Assembly (NCBI GenBank): GCA_900766585.1
Contig: CAAFVV010000030.1
Span: forward strand, 62,001-126,000
Direction of reading: 5' to 3'
Source: Clostridia bacterium
GTDB lineage: Bacteria > Bacillota > Clostridia > Oscillospirales > Acutalibacteraceae
DNA: 64,000 bases
Positions within the stretch are counted from its first letter, which is position 1. The number at the start of each line of letters is the position of its first letter. Position numbers and translations under genes: made by a program. Below the pieces are notes generated by a model, which saw nothing but the letters and a program-made list of their open reading frames with translations, was not told the DNA's origin and did not search any database. Positions 1 to 8,506 of the stretch are shown here, in pieces.

Positions 1-44
1 CTGCCGATCTTCGCAAAACTGCCGAGGATCTGCTGAAAGGCTAG
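1..44 (+). CDS. C-terminal end of an upstream gene (partial)
   Basis: The frame GCC GAT CTT CGC ... GGC TAG is open from the left edge to a TAG stop at 42-44 and encodes a charged tail ending in EDLLKG. It lies 15 nt before the next start, so the two genes may be co-transcribed. Too little is present to name a family. Confidence 0.4.
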   Translation, partial: ADLRKTAEDLLKG

Positions 45-59
45 AAAGGATCGAGACGT

Positions 60-1472
60 ATGCAGAGTATTCACTATCCTGTTTGCGGCAGAAAGATCGA
101 CGAGGTCGCCACGCAGGAGACACTGAATAAACTCATGACTCAGTTGGAAAACTGGCAGCAGGGTCCCGGTGTGGTCGGAACCCTCAACCTCCATTCCTGC
201 TGGGGAACGGCATCGGTGCTGGAACGCCGCTATGAGGGCGAAACCGTCATGCTGTTTACCACTCTGTCGGAACTGATACGGCAGCTGTACAACCGCACGC
301 GTGATCCGAAATGGCGTGTGATGGCAAACAGCATGGCGGCGCATGTGCTCTATTTACAGGATACGAGCGGCGGATTTATTCATGCCACGGCTGAATTTGA
401 GCCGACGTTTGACACACGCGGCTGTCCGATCCATTTTTTCAATCCCATTCTGACTTTGTGTGATTATTATCGCTGGGAATATGCCGATGAGGATATTAAA
501 GCGCTGATCCCCGCTGCAATCGACCGCCAGTGGGAATGGTCGCTCAACAGCGGGATATGGAAAAACGGCAACGGACGGTTTCATCCTCTTACGCATCCCG
601 GCTGGTGCGGCGTGACCAATCAGGACCTGACTGCTGTTGCTGCCGTTGCCGCATCTGCCAAGCTGTTCAGCACCTGGGAGCGCTACGTGCAGTATGCCAA
701 ACCGGCGCTCGATTACATCCTCTCCCCTGCATATTATTATCCTGAGATCGGTCTGTTTGAACGCGGCGACGGCGTTAATTTCGCCGAACGGACCATGTAT
801 TATGCCCACATCATCCGTGCGCTGCAGCGCATCTGGGAGAACACGGGAGATCAGCGGGCCTTTGACGCACTGGACAATGTGTCCGGGCATCTGTTTGATG
901 CGGTCTTCGTCGGCGAGGATGGTCTGACCTATTTGGCGCGCGGTGCGCAGACTGATCCTGTGGATAAAACAAAGGTACTCGGCTGGGATCACAGTGCCAT
1001 CGCCTTTGAAGGATATCCTGAATTGATCGGCTATATGAAGGATTGGGCAAAGCGCCACGGGGATGATGAGCGGATGAAAACCGTAGAAAGGCTGTACGAT
1101 ACGGTTGCCGCCTATGTATTCACCGACGGCAATATCCCGATGGGCGTGTTTAATACCAATCCGCTGTTTTCGATTGTATCCAGTTCGTGCTGTACCACGT
1201 CGAGTCACTGGGCGCTGTACATAGTGGAACGATTGGGCGAGCAGCTTAAGTCCCCGCAGCGTGTGCAGCTTCCTGCCATTCACCGCACACTGCGCAATAT
1301 GACGTGGAAGCAAAACGGACGGCTCTGGGCGGTCGAAGAAAACGGCGTGCGCAAGTACGGCGGCTTTTCACGCTATCCGGCGGGCATCACCGTCGGACCG
1401 GAGGAAAAGCCGGTTTGGGGAAGCTTTGATACGCTGGAGAATTGTGACGTGTTGGAAATCGTTGACGCCTGA
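60..1472 (+). CDS. Six-hairpin-glycosidase-like protein, function unknown
   Basis: Soluble 470-residue protein without signal peptide or membrane segment. The sequence is rich in regularly spaced aromatic helices (for example GGFIHATAEFEP, HPGWCGVTNQDLTA, NFAERTMYYAHIIRALQRIW), a pattern like alpha/alpha-barrel (six-hairpin) enzymes that act on sugars or polysaccharides. I do not recognise a specific glycoside hydrolase family, and no catalytic residue can be assigned by eye. The start is supported by AAAGGA about 10 nt upstream. It follows a partial gene by 15 nt and is closed by a rho-independent terminator, so it is probably the last gene of a carbohydrate operon lying left of the window. 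Confidence 0.6.
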   Translation: MQSIHYPVCGRKIDEVATQETLNKLMTQLENWQQGPGVVGTLNLHSCWGTASVLERRYEGETVMLFTTLSELIRQLYNRTRDPKWRVMANSMAAHVLYLQDTSGGFIHATAEFEPTFDTRGCPIHFFNPILTLCDYYRWEYADEDIKALIPAAIDRQWEWSLNSGIWKNGNGRFHPLTHPGWCGVTNQDLTAVAAVAASAKLFSTWERYVQYAKPALDYILSPAYYYPEIGLFERGDGVNFAERTMYYAHIIRALQRIWENTGDQRAFDALDNVSGHLFDAVFVGEDGLTYLARGAQTDPVDKTKVLGWDHSAIAFEGYPELIGYMKDWAKRHGDDERMKTVERLYDTVAAYVFTDGNIPMGVFNTNPLFSIVSSSCCTTSSHWALYIVERLGEQLKSPQRVQLPAIHRTLRNMTWKQNGRLWAVEENGVRKYGGFSRYPAGITVGPEEKPVWGSFDTLENCDVLEIVDA

Positions 1473-1500
1473 GCGGATGAAAACCGTATATATCCAAACA

Positions 1501-1535
1501 AAAAGCCGTGCCAGAAAAGGCACGGCTTTTGTTTT
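1501..1535 (+). terminator. Rho-independent terminator
   Basis: An 11-bp stem AAAGCCGTGCC/GGCACGGCTTT with a 6-nt loop is followed by TTGTTTT. It ends the transcript of the gene at 60-1472. Confidence 0.85.
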
Positions 1536-1673
1536 GCAAGAGCGGAGACGCTGAACCTCATAATATCCGCTGTTTCTCCGCAATGCGGACTACGCCAAAC
1601 AAAATGCAGCTGAATCCTTTCGTATCCGGTCCCGCGTTAATGCGATGCAGTCGATTGACACCCGATTAACGCA

Positions 1674-1709
1674 TTATCCGGCGGAGGTGTAAAAATCTCC
1701 GCCGGATAA
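1674..1709. other. Perfect 13-bp inverted repeat, possible terminator without U-tract
   Basis: TTATCCGGCGGAG (1674-1686) and CTCCGCCGGATAA (1697-1709) are exact complements around a 10-nt loop. It sits just past the 3' end of the permease gene. Neither side has a T-run, so it may be a stabilising 3' stem-loop rather than an intrinsic terminator. A shorter inverted repeat (GCGTTAAT 1634-1641, ATTAACGC 1665-1672) lies next to it. Confidence 0.5.
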
Positions 1710-1718
1710 AAGTCGATC

Positions 1719-3077
1719 TTATTCCGTTACTTTCTTTTTGTAGAAGAAAAAGCTGATCGCCATGATCACCACAAAGACGATCATGTAATAGACAACACCC
1801 ATACCATGGGAAAACACTGCCGCCGTCATCATGAAGAGACAGCTTAAAATGCTCAAAATGGGAAAAACAAACCGCTTGACCGGATGGAGATTTTTCTCCT
1901 TGACCATCATCATGATCATGATCGGGATGTAGATGCCGTAGATTGTGATAACCGGCAGCTCGGACGAATCAAACTGGAAAGAACCGAACCAGCATGTCGG
2001 CGCCAGATTCGCTCCGTAGAAATAGACAAGCCAGACCGTGCAGACCAAAAGACCGACGACTGAGGAGTTGGCAGGCATATTGGTGTGTTCGCTGACATCG
2101 GAGAACATCGCTGGCTTGGGGCCGTTACGCCGTGCGGCAATTGAATACATGCCGCGCGTGGAAGCGAGCATCAGCCCGTTTAATGTGCCGAGGCAGGAAA
2201 TGACCACAAAGACAAAGAGCAGTGTACCGCCGACATTGCCGAAAATACTGCCAAAAGCGATCTTTGCCCCGGCTTCGCCGCCATTCATCAGCTCTTCATT
2301 CGTCACGCCGCCGGAAAGGCCGATGTAATACAGTATGTACGTCAGAATGATAATCGACGTACCCGCGATCAGTGCGATCGGCAGATTACGCTTGGCGTTT
2401 TTCAGCTCCGCATTGATGCTGGTGGCGATGATCCACCCCTCATAGGCAAACGCCGTGGCTGCCAGAGCGGTAAACAGCGCATTTTCAGAGGAAATGGTCT
2501 GGTTCACCACCGTGGTAAAGTTCTCCACCGTCAATCCGTTGCAGAGACCGACAACGGTGCCCACAATACCCATCAGCAGAAGCGGAATCAACTTGATGAC
2601 CGTGGTCGCGACCTGGAATTTTCCCGCAAGCACGGGAGACAGGGCATTGATTGCATAGCTGCAGACCAGGAAAAGCGCCGTGATCACCATGCACGGCCCA
2701 CCGGTGATCTCCCAACCGAGGATCACGCAGAAATACCGCGCCGAGACCCAGGCGAGCACGCTCGTCATGCCCGGATAGTAGATAAAGGTGGAAAACCAGC
2801 CGACGAAATAGGCATAGCCCCTGCCCACGGTGGCTTCCGCATAGTCCACGATTCCGTTGACGTGGCTGTAGCGCGTGGCCAGCACGGAAAAGGTATACGC
2901 ACAGATCATCATGATCACGCCGCCGATTGCCCAGGCGAGAATACCGATCGGCAGGTTTCCGCCGGTAGCCTGCAGCACCTTTTCTGCCTTGAAAAAGACG
3001 CCGCTGCCTACGACGATACCCACCACCATGGCGATAGCGGTGATGAGTCCGTATTTTGGCTTTAGCTGATTATTCAT
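1719..3077 (-). CDS. APC-family amino acid permease
   Basis: A 452-residue integral membrane protein with about twelve hydrophobic segments. The N-terminus (KYGLITAIAMVVGIVVGSGVFFK) carries the GSGVF helix-1 signature of the APC superfamily, and FAYEGWIIATSINAELKNAKRNLP matches the conserved helix-6/loop region of L-type/SteT-like exchangers. It probably moves amino acids across the cytoplasmic membrane by proton symport or exchange; substrate cannot be told from sequence. A GAGAGGA ribosome binding site precedes the ATG. It is a single-gene unit between an inverted repeat downstream and the bidirectional terminator upstream. Confidence 0.88.
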   Translation of the reverse strand: MNNQLKPKYGLITAIAMVVGIVVGSGVFFKAEKVLQATGGNLPIGILAWAIGGVIMMICAYTFSVLATRYSHVNGIVDYAEATVGRGYAYFVGWFSTFIYYPGMTSVLAWVSARYFCVILGWEITGGPCMVITALFLVCSYAINALSPVLAGKFQVATTVIKLIPLLLMGIVGTVVGLCNGLTVENFTTVVNQTISSENALFTALAATAFAYEGWIIATSINAELKNAKRNLPIALIAGTSIIILTYILYYIGLSGGVTNEELMNGGEAGAKIAFGSIFGNVGGTLLFVFVVISCLGTLNGLMLASTRGMYSIAARRNGPKPAMFSDVSEHTNMPANSSVVGLLVCTVWLVYFYGANLAPTCWFGSFQFDSSELPVITIYGIYIPIMIMMMVKEKNLHPVKRFVFPILSILSCLFMMTAAVFSHGMGVVYYMIVFVVIMAISFFFYKKKVTE

Positions 3078-3292
3078 GGTTGCTTGTCCTCTCTTTTTAA
3101 TCTTCTCTTTTTCTCATAAATAAAACGATCGCCCAATTATTTGATGCAACCGAATTATCTGCTCTGTGTCAGCAACCGCTTTAAAAGCGGTGCCTGGTGC
3201 ATAAACAAAAACAAGCCGCCGCACAGCTGTTTAAAAATTCTATCGTTATAGGAAGAAAGGAGTATTCCCTTATTCTTCCGCCATATCGGAAT

Positions 3293-3332
3293 AAAAATGC
3301 CCCAGAAACCACGAGGTTACTGGGGCATTTTT
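3293..3332. terminator. Bidirectional terminator after tRNA-fMet
   Basis: AAAAATGCCCCAG and CTGGGGCATTTTT form a 13-bp stem with A- and T-runs on both flanks. On the minus strand it ends the initiator tRNA transcript. Confidence 0.85.
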
Positions 3333-3361
3333 GCTATGCCGTTTTTCGTGCACAGCCATTT

Positions 3362-3436
3362 TGGTTGCGGAGGGAGGGTTCGAACCTCCGACCTCCGGGT
3401 TATGAGCCCGACGAGCTGCCACTGCTCTACTCCGCG
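3362..3436 (-). tRNA. Initiator tRNA-fMet (CAT anticodon)
   Basis: The minus strand folds as a 75-nt tRNA with encoded CCA. The anticodon loop is CTCATAA, flanked by the three G:C pairs typical of initiators (GGG/CCC). The first acceptor position is C opposite A72 (CGCGGAG against CTCCGCA), the unpaired 1:72 position that marks formyl-methionine initiator tRNA. The T-loop GTTCGAA is present. Confidence 0.95.
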
Positions 3437-3468
3437 ATATCCAAGTGCCTTTTTTCGGCGACTCATAT

Positions 3469-3497
3469 AGTATACACCATCCGATGAAAAAAAGCAA
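3469..3497 (-). promoter_or_regulatory. Sigma-A promoter of tRNA-fMet
   Basis: On the minus strand TTGCTT (3492-3497), 17 bp, TATACT (3469-3474). The -10 box ends about 33 nt upstream of the mature tRNA 5' end. Confidence 0.75.
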
Positions 3498-3606
3498 TAC
3501 CTTTTTGAAAAAAAGTTACCTTTTTTTCTTTTTTTATATTTGTGCGTGAAATCGGGCATACTTTTTTCATCACAAAACCTTCGGGTCTGATCAAAAAGGA
3601 GCGCAC

Positions 3607-4497
3607 ATGGAACAGGAGCGAATAGCCGTAATCGGTGCGGGACCCGCCGGACTGTCGGCGGCAATCACCGCGGCTGTCCGGCAAAAAGACGTATGGCTTT
3701 TCGGCAATCGGGACATGAGTGAAAAGCTGCAGAAATCCGCAGAGATCCGCAACTATCCGGGATTTCCGTCAGTTGACGGCACTGCGCTGCAAAACCGGTT
3801 CCGTCAGCATTTGGCATCACTCGGCGCCGTCATCCGGCAGGAACGGGTATCTGGCGTGTATCCCGACGGCAGCGGCTTTCGGCTGCAAACCTCCGGCGGA
3901 GAATATAACGCCGGAGCTGTCATTCTGGCGGGCGGCGTATCCGCCGAGCGGCAGCTTCCCGGGGAAAAGGAGCTGCTCGGGCGCGGCGTCAGCTACTGTG
4001 CCACCTGTGACGCCTTCTTTGTGCGCGGAAAAACGGCTGCGGTGATCGGCCGGTCGGAATTTTCCGCCGATGAGGCATTGTTTTTGGCCGAGAGCGCCGC
4101 AACAGTGCTGTACTTTCCCGTGCAGCCGCATACCCTGCCGATCCATGAGCGGATCGACGTCATCCCGGAACAGCCGCTTGCCGTTTCCGACGGAGAGGCG
4201 GGGCGCGGTGTGCAGACCGATCACGCTTTTTACCGCGCAGATCTGATCTTTATCCTGCACGAGACCGTAAAGCCGGAATTGCTTGTCTCCACTATCCGCA
4301 CAGATGGCGCGCATGTTGCCGTGGATGCACAGATGCAGACCAGCATCCCCGGCTGCTTTGCCTGCGGCGACATTACCGGCACGCCGTATCAGCTGCCGCG
4401 CGCCGTTGGGCAGGGAAACATTGCCGCATTGTCCGCCGTCCGCTATTTGGCGCAGCTAAAGCGCGCCCGGACGCACGGCGAAAACCGGCAGCCGTAA
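3607..4497 (+). CDS. Thioredoxin-reductase-like FAD oxidoreductase
   Basis: A 296-residue flavoprotein. The FAD dinucleotide motif GAGPAG is at residues 10-15, the redox-active CATC pair is Cys131/Cys134, and the C-terminal FAD motif is GCFACGDITG (249-258). These are the order and spacing of thioredoxin reductase. The central pyridine-nucleotide domain is odd: the expected GxGxxA motif reads VIGRSEFSADEA, and the HRRxxxR motif that holds the NADPH phosphate is absent. It may therefore use ferredoxin or another donor, as known for some clostridial flavin-thioredoxin reductases; this is inference. The start has AAAGGAG 7 nt upstream. Slightly shorter than usual TrxB (305-320). Confidence 0.85.
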   Translation: MEQERIAVIGAGPAGLSAAITAAVRQKDVWLFGNRDMSEKLQKSAEIRNYPGFPSVDGTALQNRFRQHLASLGAVIRQERVSGVYPDGSGFRLQTSGGEYNAGAVILAGGVSAERQLPGEKELLGRGVSYCATCDAFFVRGKTAAVIGRSEFSADEALFLAESAATVLYFPVQPHTLPIHERIDVIPEQPLAVSDGEAGRGVQTDHAFYRADLIFILHETVKPELLVSTIRTDGAHVAVDAQMQTSIPGCFACGDITGTPYQLPRAVGQGNIAALSAVRYLAQLKRARTHGENRQP

Positions 4498-4507
4498 GCC
4501 GGTGCGT

Positions 4508-5026
4508 TTACACGGGCAGCGTTCTTCCGGATTCCGGCAGGCGACTTTGCGGATGGGTCGGAATCAGCAGGCATACGGCGTGAGCGGCGATTCCCTCGCC
4601 CGCTCCCGTGAACCCCAGTCCCTCTTCTGTAGTCGCCTTTACGCTGACATCGCCGACGGCAATGCCCATTGCCTCCGCCAGCTTCTCGCGCATGGCTGGG
4701 ATATAGGGACGCAGGCGCGGCGCCTGCGCCAGCACCGTCGCGTCCACATTGCCGATGCCCAGCCCGTTTTCCCGCAGAAGCTGCACCACACGGCGCAGCA
4801 GCGCAAGGCTGTCGGCGCCCGCATAGGCGGGATCGGAATCGGGAAACAGCGCTCCGATATCGCCCAGAGCGGCGGCACCCAAAAGTGCATCCATCACGGC
4901 GTGGGTCAGCACGTCGGCATCGGAATGGCCGAGCAGACCTCGTTCATAGGAAACGGTCACGCCGCCCAGTATCAACAGCCGCCCTTTAACTAAACGGTGA
5001 ACGTCATATCCGTGTCCGATTCTCAT
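4508..5026 (-). CDS. ispF: 2-C-methyl-D-erythritol 2,4-cyclodiphosphate synthase
   Basis: Makes the cyclodiphosphate intermediate of the methylerythritol phosphate (MEP) isoprenoid pathway in the cytoplasm. The N-terminal GHGYDVHRL gives metal ligands Asp8 and His10, and LLGHSDADVL gives His34. The C-terminal KATTEEGLGFTGAGEGIAAHAV is the conserved substrate-binding end. Length 172 is slightly above the usual 155-160. Its ATG overlaps the ispD stop codon (ATGA), which implies translational coupling. Confidence 0.96.
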   Translation of the reverse strand: MRIGHGYDVHRLVKGRLLILGGVTVSYERGLLGHSDADVLTHAVMDALLGAAALGDIGALFPDSDPAYAGADSLALLRRVVQLLRENGLGIGNVDATVLAQAPRLRPYIPAMREKLAEAMGIAVGDVSVKATTEEGLGFTGAGEGIAAHAVCLLIPTHPQSRLPESGRTLPV

Positions 5027-5721
5027 TGCGGCGCTCCCTCCTGTAAAAACAATTCCGCCAGCGGCAGGTCAGACGGCGTAGTGATCTTGAGGTTGCACTC
5101 CTCCCCCTCGACCAGACGCACCCGCGCGCCGCACGCCTCGACCAGCTGGCAGTCGTCAGTATAATCCGTTCCGGCGTCTGAGGCCGTCTGCAGCGCCCGG
5201 CGGTAGAGATCCGCAGCAAAAATCTGCGGTGTCTGCACGGCGCGCAGAAACTGGCGGCTGGGCGTTGCACAGACAAAGCCGAATTCATCCACCTGCTTGA
5301 CTGTATCCTTGAGCATGACTGCGGGGGCTGCTGCGCCGAATGTATGTGCCGCCCCGATGACCCGTCTGACCAGCTCAGCCGACGCCAGCGGTCTTGCGCC
5401 GTCGTGGACGGCAATAAGCGGGGCGCGGCTGTCCACCAGAGAATGGACACCGGCGGCAACCGACTGCTGCCTTGTGCTGCCTCCTTCGACAACGGTCAGC
5501 GGATGGGTGATTTTCAGCTCCTCGGAAAAGGAGAGAAGACGTGGGATATCCTCTGTGCGCGAAACAACGACCAAACGACCCGTCTCCGGAAGAGAATCAA
5601 ACAGGCGCAGTGCATATCCGATCACCGGAAGCCCGTTTAACATAAGCCACATTTTTGGGCAGCCCATGCGGACAGAGCTGCCCGCCGCTACGATAATGAC
5701 ATCTGTACGGATCTGTTCCAT
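5023..5721 (-). CDS. ispD: 2-C-methyl-D-erythritol 4-phosphate cytidylyltransferase
   Basis: Transfers CMP to methylerythritol phosphate, the third MEP pathway step. The nucleotide-binding VAAGSSVRMG at the N-terminus, VHDGARP in the middle, and DYTDDCQLVE near the C-terminus are the family hallmarks. Length 232 is normal. GGGAGG precedes the ATG. It overlaps ispF by 4 nt and both are read from one sigma-A promoter. Confidence 0.95.
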   Translation of the reverse strand: MEQIRTDVIIVAAGSSVRMGCPKMWLMLNGLPVIGYALRLFDSLPETGRLVVVSRTEDIPRLLSFSEELKITHPLTVVEGGSTRQQSVAAGVHSLVDSRAPLIAVHDGARPLASAELVRRVIGAAHTFGAAAPAVMLKDTVKQVDEFGFVCATPSRQFLRAVQTPQIFAADLYRRALQTASDAGTDYTDDCQLVEACGARVRLVEGEECNLKITTPSDLPLAELFLQEGAPQ

Positions 5722-5744
5722 AACGATCCCTCCCGTTTTGCTTT

Positions 5745-5774
5745 ATTATACGTCGGTTTCCCATCACTTGTCAA
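5745..5774 (-). promoter_or_regulatory. Sigma-A promoter of ispD-ispF
   Basis: Minus strand TTGACA (5769-5774), 18-bp spacer, TATAAT (5745-5750), about 24 nt before the ispD start. Both hexamers are consensus. Confidence 0.85.
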
Positions 5775-5800
5775 GGCGCGCCATGGCGGCGATAGCAGAC

Positions 5801-5829
5801 GCTCCCCCCGCATGACATGCAGAGGGAGC
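5801..5829. other. Stem-loop at the end of the membrane protein gene
   Basis: GCTCCC...GGGAGC with inner GCATG/CATGC complementarity lies 11 nt past the 3' end of the gene ending at 5840. No T-run follows, so function as a terminator is uncertain. Confidence 0.35.
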
Positions 5830-5839
5830 ATTTATCCGT

Positions 5840-6796
5840 CTATTTTTCGGGATCCTGATCGTCCGGATCCACCGCACGGGCATCCGGCACCAGCTCATCC
5901 AGCACGCGCTGTGCTTCAGAGGGAGAAGCAATCTTCTCCTTTTCACACGCCGTCACGCCCGCCGGCTTTTTCCCAAGCAGGAGAGCCAGGGCGACCAAAG
6001 CCGCCACGACCGCAATACAAAAATCGGGCAGTGTCGCCATGCTGCTCGCCTGATACGCCTCTGTCTCGCCGGACAGGTACATCACAAAACGCGTGACCGT
6101 GCCGGACAAGCCGCAGATCACGGTGAGAAGTGCCTGCCACAGCAGCGCAGGAGAGCGGAAATTGGTCTGCCCGGCAATATACCGCGCCAATGACATGGTA
6201 AACAGCAGCGAGACGATCAGCATGGCGTAGTCATAAAACGTCTCCGCCACCGAAACGGCGCTGGCATAGGACACCACATAGCGCGCCAGCCGCATCCACA
6301 TCCACAGCGGGAGGCAAAGCGGAAAATAGCGGTATTTTCCCGGCGCGAAACGGCCGGTATACAGCCAATCGGCGCCGGCAACAATACCGAAAATGCCGCT
6401 GAGCGTGCCGAACAGGAATACGCCGATCAGCGCAAGCCGGTCAAGGACAAGCGCACTCTGCACGGCGGGCTGAGAGGCGGCGTCGCCCGTTTGGAGATAG
6501 GAAAAGAAATCATACAGCGCCGTCACAGCCTGAATAATGCCGAACAGCAAAACGCCGCAGGACAGCACCTTGAGCGGCACGCCCTCCCAAAGGGGCAGAA
6601 CAGGTGACCGATCCAGATAGGAAAGCAGAATCACCGCCGCCGCTGCCGCCGCGATGATCCCGATGATCACAAAGCTCACCTTGAATTCGCCGGTGTGCGC
6701 ATCCTGCATTTGCGGCATCAGCACAATGCGCAGAACGGTAACCGCCAGCGCAGTCAATGCCGCAATGCCCCCGGCGGCATAGGCCTTTTTCCCCAT
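5840..6796 (-). CDS. Polytopic membrane protein of unknown function
   Basis: A 318-residue protein with about eight hydrophobic segments and a short charged C-terminal tail rich in Asp (residues past about 290, ending DPDDQDPEK). The ATG at 6796 is chosen because GGGGGAG lies 7 nt upstream; a TTG 27 codons earlier in frame (6877) lacks such a site. It lies 136 nt after the citrate synthase gene on the same strand and may be read through from it. I recognise no family and no catalytic motif. Confidence 0.75.
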   Translation of the reverse strand: MGKKAYAAGGIAALTALAVTVLRIVLMPQMQDAHTGEFKVSFVIIGIIAAAAAAVILLSYLDRSPVLPLWEGVPLKVLSCGVLLFGIIQAVTALYDFFSYLQTGDAASQPAVQSALVLDRLALIGVFLFGTLSGIFGIVAGADWLYTGRFAPGKYRYFPLCLPLWMWMRLARYVVSYASAVSVAETFYDYAMLIVSLLFTMSLARYIAGQTNFRSPALLWQALLTVICGLSGTVTRFVMYLSGETEAYQASSMATLPDFCIAVVAALVALALLLGKKPAGVTACEKEKIASPSEAQRVLDELVPDARAVDPDDQDPEK

Positions 6797-6932
6797 AGTT
6801 ATCTCCCCCGTTTTTGCGGCAGACGGGTTTTGCGCCGCCGCATTTTCCGTTTCGGATTTTGTCCGGTTTATCGGCAATTGCCGGTGCGCCCTCGGGCAGC
6901 GCCGGTCTCAGGTCACGCGCGCAGTCTGCCCG

Positions 6933-8336
6933 TCAAACGATACCGTCAGCCGGCACAGAGGGCGCAGAATACGTCCGCTCGGCAAGCGGCACATAGGGGG
7001 CTGCCGGCGCGATCGCCTTGTATGCCGGTCGGATGATCCGGTTGCCCGTTGTGATCTCCTCCATACGGTGGGCGCACCAGCCCGCCATACGCGCCACGGC
7101 AAACAGCGGCGTATACAGCTCGACGGGAATGTTGAGCGAGCGGTAGACAAGTCCCGAATACATATCCACATTGGCGCAGATTGTCTTTGTCTCGCCCTTC
7201 ATCGATGCAAACACCTTCGGCGTCAGCCGCTCCACCGCCTCGAGAAGCCGGAAATCGTCGCCCAGCCCGCGTTTTTCCGCCAGCTGCTTGGCATAGCGCT
7301 TCAGGATCACAGCGCGCGGGTCGGACAGCGTATATACCGCGTGCCCCATGCCGTAGATCAGTCCGGAGCAGTCGCCCGCCTCGCGGTGGATCAGGCGGTT
7401 GAGAAAATCGGCGATCTCCTCGTCGTCTGTCCAGTCGGAAACGCCGGATTTAATAAATTCAAGCATCTCCATCACCTTGATATTGGCACCGCCGTGGCGG
7501 GGGCCTTTCAGCGAACCGATCGCGGCAGATATCGCCGCATAGGTATCCGTCCCCGAAGAGGACAGGACGCGCGCCGCAAAGGTAGAGTTATTGCCGCCGC
7601 CGTGCTCGGCGTGCAGCATCAGGCAAAGGTCAAGCACATGCGCCTCCTCCGCCGTAAACGCCGTATCGGCACGGAGTGTATGCAGCACCGTCTCCGCCGT
7701 GGACAATCCGGGGACATACGGGTGGAAGAACATGCTCTCGTGGTCATAATGGCGGCGCTTGACCTGATAGGCGTAGGAGGTGATCGTCGGCAGCATGCTC
7801 AGCAATGTGATCGACTGACGCAGGACATTCTTGACCGACAAATCATCGGGGCGGTCGTCATAGGAATAGAGTGACAGTACCGCCCGCTGCAGCTTGTTCA
7901 TGATATTCGGCGACGGCGCCTTCATGATCATGTCCTCGGCAAAATATTCGGGGAGGTCGCGGCACGAATCCAGCACGCGGCAGAAGCTGTCGAGCTGATT
8001 TTTGTCCGGCAGATGCCCGAACAGCAGCAGCCACGCGACCTCTTCGTAGCCGAAGCGGCCGTCATTGACCACGCCCTCAACGATCTCCTCCACATTCACG
8101 CCGCGATAGGTCAAGCGTCCGGGATCGGGGTATTTTTCTCCCTCGTTGATCACATAACCGTGTACATTGCAGATATTGGTCAGTCCCGCCATAACGCCGG
8201 AGCCGTCTTCGTTGCGCAGACCGCGCTTGACCGGATAGCGCGCCGCTTTTTCCGGATCAATCGCCGTATATTTGCGGAATTCCTCGCATAGGATGTCCAA
8301 CGAGTCATCCAATTCTTTTTCATTCATTATGGCCAT
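6933..8336 (-). CDS. gltA: Citrate synthase
   Basis: Condenses acetyl-CoA with oxaloacetate, entry of the TCA or glutamate-forming branch. The core reads LCLMLHAEHGGGNNSTFAAR, with the catalytic-site histidine, then SLKGPRHGGAN and GMGHAVYTLSDPRA, all citrate synthase signatures. The ATG at 8336 has GAGG 8 nt upstream; a GTG at 8345 is in frame but overlaps this site. The protein of 467 residues is longer than typical 370-430 enzymes because of an N-terminal extension. It stands alone under a strong promoter. Confidence 0.94.
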   Translation of the reverse strand: MAIMNEKELDDSLDILCEEFRKYTAIDPEKAARYPVKRGLRNEDGSGVMAGLTNICNVHGYVINEGEKYPDPGRLTYRGVNVEEIVEGVVNDGRFGYEEVAWLLLFGHLPDKNQLDSFCRVLDSCRDLPEYFAEDMIMKAPSPNIMNKLQRAVLSLYSYDDRPDDLSVKNVLRQSITLLSMLPTITSYAYQVKRRHYDHESMFFHPYVPGLSTAETVLHTLRADTAFTAEEAHVLDLCLMLHAEHGGGNNSTFAARVLSSSGTDTYAAISAAIGSLKGPRHGGANIKVMEMLEFIKSGVSDWTDDEEIADFLNRLIHREAGDCSGLIYGMGHAVYTLSDPRAVILKRYAKQLAEKRGLGDDFRLLEAVERLTPKVFASMKGETKTICANVDMYSGLVYRSLNIPVELYTPLFAVARMAGWCAHRMEEITTGNRIIRPAYKAIAPAAPYVPLAERTYSAPSVPADGIV

Positions 8337-8377
8337 TGCCTTCACCTCGTCAACTCGTCAAAAAGGGATACCCTTTT

Positions 8378-8406
8378 ATTATACGGTATAATCGGGGGAA
8401 AGTCAA
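8378..8406 (-). promoter_or_regulatory. Sigma-A promoter of citrate synthase
   Basis: Minus strand TTGACT (8401-8406), 17-bp spacer, TATAAT (8378-8383), about 42 nt before the start codon. Confidence 0.85.
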
Positions 8407-8506
8407 TACAAATCTCAGGTTATTCGCCTTGTTTTGCAGGAATGATCAAACAATTATGCAAAACCGATGTGTATTCCAAGCAAAACGGCGCAGAAAGGAG
8501 AAAACT

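Noticed and set aside
3078..3292. Riboswitch or attenuator in the leader of the amino-acid permease
   Set aside because: No aptamer motif, T-box sequence or terminator/antiterminator pair is visible in the leader.
8447..8454. CAAACAAT as a sigma-E -10 box for spoIID
   Set aside because: Seven of eight bases match the sigma-E -10, but no -35 element lies 13-15 bp upstream.
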